Part shown: positions 57,502 to 64,000 of the stretch, in pieces
Layout: the number at the start of each line of letters is the position of its first letter
How positions within the stretch are numbered: the first letter of the stretch is position 1
Source: Sciurus carolinensis
Lineage: Eukaryota; Chordata; Mammalia; Rodentia; Sciuridae
Assembly: GCF_902686445.1 (NCBI RefSeq)
Contig: NC_062221.1
Span: forward strand, 37,030,575-37,094,574
DNA: 64,000 nucleotides
Reading direction: 5' to 3'
Program-made: the position numbers and the translations under genes
The notes under the pieces: model-generated
What the model was told of the DNA's origin: nothing
Seen by the model: the letters and a program-made list of their open reading frames with translations, nothing else
Databases searched by the model: none

Positions 57502-58650
57502 TACAAATATGTATATACACGTTAGAAAAACATGTCTAAAAAAATTGCAGAAATAATAAGGAAGTATTGTAAACTACCATATTTATTTGCCAGCATTTAA
57601 AATGTGACTTTTATTTTATCAAAACACATTGTATTATATTTGATATTAATAAAAATCTTTCTATTATAATGTATATTTCTTTCCCTGATTCTAAAATGCA
57701 ACATTTATATTACTGAAAAGCATTGCATGATAACATTTATCTTCGTCAGCAGTAATGTGTTTGGCTGAATCTCTCATACAAAAGTAAATAATGAAAACAA
57801 CTACAACAATTACAAAAGACACGAGGCAGTCAGAGAGATATTGGCAAGCTGAACTTTTCTAATAAATCTCTTTACAATGCAAAATTGCAACCTATTGCTG
57901 GATATATAAGGGATCATTTAGACAGATATTTAACTGATTTTATATTAAAATTTATCACTAATAAATTGCCAAATTAAAATTTCTCTAAGTACAAAAGCCA
58001 ACAAAGTCACATTAAAGTAACTAATGATAAAAAGATTACTTCATGTTCATGAGTAGAAAAAATTTAAAATAATTAAATGATGAATAGTCTCCATGTGACT
58101 AATGAGAAAGTAGTAGCTTGAATATAACTTCTCAAGTTACTTATTTTAAGTGTGTATTTCTTAGATGAAAAAAAGTAATCTGTGTGTTATTTGTATTTTT
58201 ATAGACAATATTTATTCTTTTCAAATGACAGAAAAAACATCATCCTTGTGTGCTAGCATAGGGACTTTGCGCTTCACTGTAGGAAGGAACAAGAAGACGG
58301 GAGCATTCTAGAACTTCTAAGCTGCCTCACTTTTTTTCAGGAAGGAGAAGTATACTTGAGAGAGGGAAGTGAACATTACTTACTATCCTAGGCTCTCTCT
58401 TTGGGATCCCCCTGCAGACACAGGGGTGCATTGTTGACTACTGGTAACAGTCAGCATCTAGCACCACCAGTTAGACTGGAGGACTTTCATTTGGGGAACA
58501 CTTTAAGAAGCCTACTTGGTCTATTCCACAGGTCCATTCTATTTTCTGTTTAGTATTTAAAGTAACAAAGCTGAATTTTAAGTTTAGTTCCAAATTAATT
58601 CAAAACATGGGCATTTAAAAAGAGTGTTACTTGTCCCTCACTAATCTAAA
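57501..58650. other. No gene recognised
   Basis: Mostly AT-rich. 58230-58520 is more balanced in base composition but shows no motif I can name. Confidence 0.4.
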
Positions 58651-59092
58651 TGTACAGGTGATGCTGGTGATGAGAATCAGGGCTAAGTTCCATGTCCCTG
58701 GAATTCTGAAGTCTGAACACCTTAGAAATGCCAAGGCAAGTGTAGAAAGCAAGTTTTATTTAAAGAATAGAACAGAGATAGACGTCTCCACAGAGAACAG
58801 GCCTCAGAACTGAGATCTGAGGAACTGTCCTCCCTGCATCCTGCATATGTGACTAAAGATCAAAAGGTGAACCACAGGCGGAGCAATGCCAGGACAGGAA
58901 AGGAAGGAAGCAGGCCAGGGGGTATTCATGCATTAATGATTCCTTGTAGGGAGGAACAATTCCCTGGAGGCAGGTCACCTTGGCAACAGGTGGAGGAGGG
59001 GGAAGTGTCCTGAAGGTATTAATATTTTATTTCCTCCCGCTTCCCACATCCACGGAATCATCACCCCCCCCACACAAGAGATATTAATCACA
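58651..59092 (-). mobile_element. Putative class I-like solo LTR, minus strand
   Basis: Seen: the minus strand starts TGTGATTAATATC and carries TTTAAATAAAACTTGC (polyadenylation signal in the place usual for an R region), followed by a short U5-like stretch to about TGTACA at 58651. The body is GC-richer than the flanks. No target duplication found. The ends are provisional. Confidence 0.5.
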
Positions 59093-59829
59093 GAGAATTA
59101 ATTTCCCCCCATTCCCAGCAAAAGAACCATGGCTTAGAGATTTTGATGGGTAGGACAAATAGGCCATAAAGTAAGGATCTCAAATAACTCCCCAAATAAT
59201 TGACTTTATCCAGAACAAAATCTGGAGACGTTCAAGCATAAGGATGCTTTTAAAAGCAGTAATGAGGAAAAATCAATAATTGTGAGAGAGTGATGGATTC
59301 ACCAGTGACATAGACCCCTCCCTGTCTAGTTTTTTATAAAGAAACAGAAAAAAGAAATGGATTGAGAGCTTGCTTAGGGTCAGAACAAATGTTAAACACT
59401 AAAGACTGAAAATAGTAGTCTACATATCCAAGAATTTTAATTAATTCTCAGCAATGTAAATATAGAGATCCAAAGCTAGAAACTTCATAGTAAAAATGCT
59501 GAAATTAAATCATGGAAGGATCAAAAGAAAGTATTGTGCTTATTAAGATTAACAGTGTACCGCTCACTACAAACAATGGAAGCTACAAGGCAGTTGAATA
59601 ATACATTCAAATTACTCAAATGAAAAAACAATCAAAGAATCAAACAAAAACAAATGGATTCTACATGAAGAAAAGATGTTTTAAAAAATGAAGGAAAACT
59701 AAAGACACTTCCAGATAGGCAAAAAATAGCCATAACTTGTTGCTAGCACACAGGTCTTACAAGACATAACCAAGAATATTTCAATTTCAAAGCAATGACC
59801 ACTGGGAAAAGTTCTGAGTCATCATGAAG
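59093..59829. other. AT-rich sequence without a gene
   Basis: Nothing recognised. Confidence 0.45.
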
Positions 59830-59841
59830 AAATAAGAGTAT

Positions 59842-59928
59842 GGGGCTGGGGAGATAGCTCAGTTGGTAGAGTACCTTGCAAGCACAAGGTCCTGGGTTCG
59901 ATCCCCAGCACCGCAAAAAAAAAAAAAA
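59842..59928 (+). mobile_element. ID SINE, near-consensus (young)
   Basis: Seen: GGGGCTGGGGAGATAGCTCAG..., A box TAGCTCAGTTGG, B box GGTTCGATCC, poly(A) tail. A 3-4 base deletion shortens the middle (GAGTACCTTGCAAGC). The duplication AAATAAGAGT flanks it (59830-59839 and 59929-59938). Confidence 0.96.
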
Positions 59929-59938
59929 AAATAAGAGT

Positions 59939-60308
59939 GATAATAAAATTAGTTATACAATTATACAAACAGTATATGTAAAAAAATGTTTATTGTTATC
60001 TTTATAACTTATTTATGAATTAATTGTGTAAAATTATATGCACATTATTGTTCATAGAACTTAATAGAAAACTGATATATTTCTTAATATCACAGGAAGT
60101 AGAGAAGTAGGATAAAAACTGTACTATTCTGTTTTTCGTTTAAAAGAGATAAGGTTTATGTATGAGTATTAGTTTATATACTGGAGGTCTGGGGAACTAT
60201 TAAGAAAAAAAAGAAAGGGAAAAACTTTTAGAAAATAGGGTAAAAAATACATATTTTGGTCATCATGTTAGTAAGAAAGAAATGTTGTCCTCTTTATGCC
60301 CCTGCACA
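59939..60308. other. AT-rich sequence without a gene
   Basis: Nothing recognised. Confidence 0.45.
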
Positions 60309-61113
60309 TGTTATGGTTTGGATATGCAGCATCCCCAAAAACTCATGTCTGAGAAAACGCAAGAACATTACAAGGTGAAATGATTCGATCAAGAGATTTA
60401 TACCCTAAGCAGTAAATTAATCCAAAAATGTGGATTAACTGGGTAGTAAATGTAGGCAAGCAGGGTACAGCTGGAAGGAGTAGGTCACTAGGGACATGCT
60501 TTGTGGTATACATTTGGTCCTTGGTGTTTAGATTATAAGAAACTTACCCTAAAGTGCACTAAATCTCTTTAACAGATTAAGGAGGTAGTAACCATAGGCA
60601 GGTAGGGTATGGCGGGAGGAGGTAAATCATGAGACCTGTCTTTGGGGTATGTATTTTATCCTTCATCAAACAAGGTTAGGCTGTTTTTTTTCTTCCTAAT
60701 TGCCATGTCCTGTGTTGCTTTCCTCCTTCACACTCTTCCATCATGATATTCCACCAACACTTCAGGGCCAGAGCATGGAGATAGATGTCTAGGGACTTAA
60801 ATCTCTGAGACTGTGAGACCCAAATTAATTTTTCCTCCTGTTAAATTATTCTTGTCAGCTCTTTTGGTCACAGTGATACAAAAGGTGATAAAACACTTGG
60901 TGAGTGGAACTCTCTCTCTGCTTCCTGTTTATTATGTCCTGAGTGACTTTCCCCTTCACATCCTTCAGTCATGATGTTCTGCCTCACCTTGGGCCCAGAG
61001 GTATGGAGTCATCCAACCAAGGATTGAACTTCTAACCATGAGCCAAAATAAACATTTCGTCCTCTATGTTGTTCTTGTCAGGCCTTTTGATCACAGTAAT
61101 GCAAAAACTCACC
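60309..61113 (+). mobile_element. MaLR-type LTR (outer), split by a second LTR
   Basis: Seen: starts TGTTATGGTTTGGATATG, then CCCCAAAAACTCATG, GGTAGTAAATGTAGGCAAG. Interrupted at 60525, it resumes at 60901 (TGAGTGGAACTCTC, ATGATGTTCTGCCTCACC, AAATAAACATTTCG) and ends near GCAAAAACTCA. Same family as the LTRs at 11.2 and 13.3 kb, here on the plus strand. Confidence 0.82.
60525..60895 (+). mobile_element. MaLR-type LTR (inner), inserted in the outer one
   Basis: Seen: starts TGTTTAGATTATAAG and ends GGTGATAAAACA. CTTGG flanks it exactly (60520-60524 and 60896-60900), a 5-bp duplication as used by ERVL/MaLR integrases. Its 5' part is worn or shortened, but the middle (GGTAGGGTATGGCGGGAGG) and end (CTGTGAGACCCAAATTAA, CTTGTCAGCTCTTTTGGTC) match the outer copy. 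Confidence 0.85.
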
Positions 61114-61128
61114 ACCATTTTAGCATTA

Positions 61129-61765
61129 CAATAGTATCCCTTCAACTCCAGGGAGTATATTACAAGATCATCAATGGATGCCAGAAACCATGGAGAGCAT
61201 TGTGATGTATATAGCACTTTTTATGCATATGGACTTGTGATAAAGTTTACTTTATATGTTGATCCCAATAGTATAATAATAACATAATAAAATATAATAA
61301 TTATAACAATATACTATAATAAAATTTAAGTAAGTATGGTGTCTTTCAAAATATCTTATTGTACTTACATCTTTTCACTTGAAGGAATTATTCTTTGTCT
61401 TCTTTTTGGCATATCAGAATTGCCAGAATCATTATTTTTGTGATTTGGAGCCATTTTTAAATAAAATAAGTTACTTGAACATGAGCACTATGATAGTGAT
61501 ATACAATTGATTTGACAAATGACACGGCTAGGTCATGGATAGGTAGCATATACAATGTGCATATGCTGGATAAAGTATGATTTGTATTCCAACTGAGATG
61601 AAACAAGATAGTAGCAGATTTCACCATGTTATTCATAATGGTGCACAATTTAAAATACATGTATTGTTTATTACTGGAATTTTCAATTTTATATGTTCAA
61701 ACAGTGGTTTACTTTAGGTAATTGAAACCATGGAAAGTGAAGCTGAGGACAAGGGGACACTATTG
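61129..61765 (-). mobile_element. Tigger-type (pogo/mariner) DNA transposon remnant
   Basis: Seen: terminal inverted repeats CAATAGTATCCCTT (left) and, reversed, CAATAGTGTCCCCTT (right). On the minus strand near 61455 a start ATGGCTCCAAATCAC leads into codons giving ...DSGNSDMPKRR..., like the N-terminus of Tigger transposases. The rest of the transposase is missing, so this is an internally deleted copy. The left flank is TA as expected; the right flank is not clean. Confidence 0.82.
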
Positions 61766-63300
61766 CATCTGTTTCAGGAATTATAGTTTCTTAAAATCAA
61801 TAAAAAATTATTTGTATCATTACACATGTTGGAATTGTAATCATGCATTGTTTAAAAATAAATATGTGATAGAGTAATTTTGTTATTGTTCAAACATCAC
61901 AAAAGGTACTTAAACATAATAAGATGGCTACAACATCACCAACATCACCACATAATATAATCTTATAGGGCTACCATTTCATTGGTGGATGTCATTGACT
62001 ATCATTGACTCAACTGTTTTTTTGTATGACTATTTGTTTCAGTCATTAAGATTTCTTTAGCTAATACAAAAATTTGTTTGATGTGTAGGTTGCTGCCATA
62101 ACTAATACAGATATAATTAGTTAAATAATTTACTGATAATTTTCAAAGAAATCAGTGTGAACTATTAGAAAACTGAAGTCCTTTTTTATGCATAGATAGC
62201 TCAGTTGGTAAAGTAGTTATGATTGATAACTTGGAAGACAGTCAATGATCCTAACAAGACTTAAGTTCTGTGGGAAGTGTTTGGAAAGAAATGGAACAAT
62301 AGTATTGGTTGGCTTTTATTTTCTGCTTTTACTGAAATATTAAGTAAGAGAGAGAAGTTTAGGCAGGGAAAAATTATAGTTTCAGGCAGAAATTTAAGAG
62401 AATAAAGTCCAGAAATGTGTTTCCTTACCAGGTTAGTAAATTAAGTTGCTTCTGGTTCCCAAATCTACTGAATGAGACAAAAACTGTATGGGTGATAAAT
62501 TCCAATAAGTTTTCCATTGAACAAGTTTACTTTGCCTTGTGACAAAGTGCTTCCTCATGTAAGTCTATAATTTCAGATAGTTTCACGTTGAAAAAGTGAA
62601 TAGGGAGGAAGAAATTAAAAATAAAGCAGACTTGAAACCTATGTCTAGGGAAAAAACTGAGAAAGATTATTGGAAAACAAAAATTTCTAGAAGCAATTAG
62701 GTGAAAACCTAGTTTGTTTTTTAAGGAAATTATTTTACCAAGGAAAACAAGAGCTAAAATAGTAGTGGCAGTTTATGTTTAAGCCTTAAATCAATCATTT
62801 GCTCCCAAATTGTCAAGAGTAGAATATAATCAGTTGAAAGATACGCAACTCCTTGTAAGACCACAGTCCCTCATCATTCTTTTAGATGATGCTTTGGAGG
62901 AGGTTGAGCATAAGAAGACTTCACAAAAGTATCTAGGCACTCAAAGTCTAATTGCAGAATTTCCCCTTTCCACTGATAAAGGGGATTTCACAAAGGCTAC
63001 CCTGCAGGAGTTAATCCTTGGTATAAAGTAAGAATGTTGTGTATGATTTTGTTTATGCTCTTCTGAAAGGAAGTTTACACCATGGTCATTTTCTCATTGT
63101 TTAGCATATCTGTTGGATGGGATAGGTCAGATGACTCTTTTTTTCATAGATTGATGATAAATGAGGAAAGGTACATGCTTATCTGATGCAGAGAAGTGCA
63201 CAGAATTTGATTATAGGTACTTTAAGGTGCTTGTAATATGATAGTTATTAAGATTTGATGTACATTATAGTTATTGCATTTCTCTTTCCTTTGGAGACAC
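61766..63300. other. No gene recognised
   Basis: A 14-base ID A-box-like string (TAGCTCAGTTGGTA) occurs at about 62199 without the rest of an ID element. A 73-codon plus-strand ORF (62810-63031) has no recognisable motif. Confidence 0.45.
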
Positions 63301-63356
63301 TTTTTTTTTGGACTGATGATTGAACCCAAGGGTCCACTAAGCTACATTCCCCAGTC
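63301..63356 (-). mobile_element. ID-type SINE fragment, minus strand
   Basis: Seen: poly(T), GATTGAACCCAAGGGTCC, CTAAGCTACATTCCCCAGTC. Too short to tell an ID monomer from the ID half of a B1-ID dimer. Confidence 0.75.
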
Positions 63357-64000
63357 TTTTTTATAATTTTTTATTGTTCTTTTTAATTTTTTTATTTGTT
63401 CTTTTTAGGAAAACATGACAGTAGAGTATATTTTGACATATTACATGTACATGGAATATAACATCCTAATTAGGATCTAAATTCTTGTGGTAGTACAAAA
63501 TGTGGAGTTTCCCTGGTTATTTCTTCATATATAAACATAGGAAAGTTCTGTCCCATTCATTCTACTATCTTTCCTATTCTCATCTCCCCTCCCTTCCCTT
63601 CATTCCCCTTTGTCTAATCCAATGAACTTCTATTCTTCTATTCCCAGTCCCCTTATTGTGTGTTAGCATCCACATATCAGACAGAACATTTGGCTTTTGT
63701 TTTTTTTGGGGGGGCACTGGTTTATCACTTAGCATGATAGTCTCCAGTACTACCCATTTACTGGAAAATTCCATAATTCATTCTTCTTTGTGGCTGAGTA
63801 ATATTCATTGTATACATATATCACATTTTCTTTATCAGATAGAGCATTAATCTTCAGGATATACAAAGAAATTTTAAAAACTTAACACAAAAACCAAATA
63901 ACCCAATTGATAAATGGACAAAAGAACTAATTAAACAGGTGCTTCATAGAAGAAATACAAATGGCCAACAAATATATAAAACAATGTTCAAAATATCCAG
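63357..64000 (-). mobile_element. Twin-primed (5'-inverted) L1, runs off the right edge
   Basis: Seen: 63357-63837 is a minus-strand L1 3' end (reversed GGCTGAGTAATATTCATTG, CACTTAGCATGATAGTCTCC and a C-rich 3' UTR). At 63838 the sequence switches to L1 ORF2 in plus orientation (ATAGAGCATTAATC, ACCAAATAACCCAATTGATA, AAATGGACAAAAGAAC) and continues to the edge. Divergent, with no open frame. Confidence 0.88.

Noticed and set aside
62196..62215. TAGCTCAGTTGGTA, like a tRNA/ID A box
   Set aside because: No B box, ID body or cloverleaf follows, so neither a tRNA nor a supportable SINE.
1..64000. CRISPR arrays, bacterial operons, phage or viral genomes
   Set aside because: The sequence is clearly mammalian, and no regularly spaced direct repeats or compact gene clusters exist.

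Overview
This window is mammalian nuclear DNA that reads as an AT-rich gene desert or a very large intron. I find no convincing host protein-coding gene, exon chain, tRNA or rRNA gene. The repeats point to a squirrel-family rodent (ground squirrel or marmot type). There are many ID elements (tRNA-Ala/BC1-like), dimeric SINEs with a 7SL/B1-like half joined to an ID half (the arrangement known as MEN or B1-dID), recent L1 copies and MaLR-type LTRs, and no B2-like elements. The organism call is an inference from repeat families. I had no database.

Layout. 1-0.55 kb: an L1 3' fragment joined to an inverted piece of U2 snRNA. 0.55-19 kb: AT-rich sequence with scattered ID/MEN SINEs, a plus-strand L1 3' end (7.9-8.5 kb), two minus-strand MaLR-like LTRs (11.2 and 13.3 kb), an ancient plus-strand L1 (12.8-15.0 kb) and an MLT1/MST-like LTR split by an ID element (17.3-17.9 kb). 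19-22 kb: an ancient minus-strand L1. 22.1-27.1 kb: a cluster of LTRs, including an MLT2-like LTR interrupted by a twin-primed L1 and an ERVK-type solo LTR with an exact 6-bp target duplication. 27.4-33.9 kb: a near-complete L1 on the minus strand. 34-40 kb: mostly unique sequence with a MIR, an L2 and a MER5-like fragment and a strong short hairpin. 40.1-43.6 kb: an ancient minus-strand L1 carrying several nested insertions. 45.0-51.6 kb: a second, complete L1 on the minus strand with a 13-bp target-site duplication. 52-64 kb: two putative LTRs, two young ID elements, a MaLR LTR inserted inside another MaLR LTR, a Tigger-type DNA transposon remnant and, at the right edge, a second inverted L1.

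The two long L1s are the main content. Each has ORF1 (coiled coil plus RNA-binding domain), ORF2 (endonuclease, reverse transcriptase, Cys-rich C-terminus), a G-rich 3' UTR on the sense strand and a GC-rich tandemly repeated 5' UTR. Both are disabled by stops and frameshifts. Their 5' UTRs belong to two different monomer types (about 595 bp and about 574 bp), although both carry a YY1-like motif at the monomer or element start. The 3' UTRs of both contain a short in-register array of telomere-like hexamers.

No operon-like or cooperating host gene system is present. What can be reconstructed is a history of retrotransposition: template switching to U2, twin priming, nested insertion, and a likely gene conversion between L1 copies 21 kb apart.
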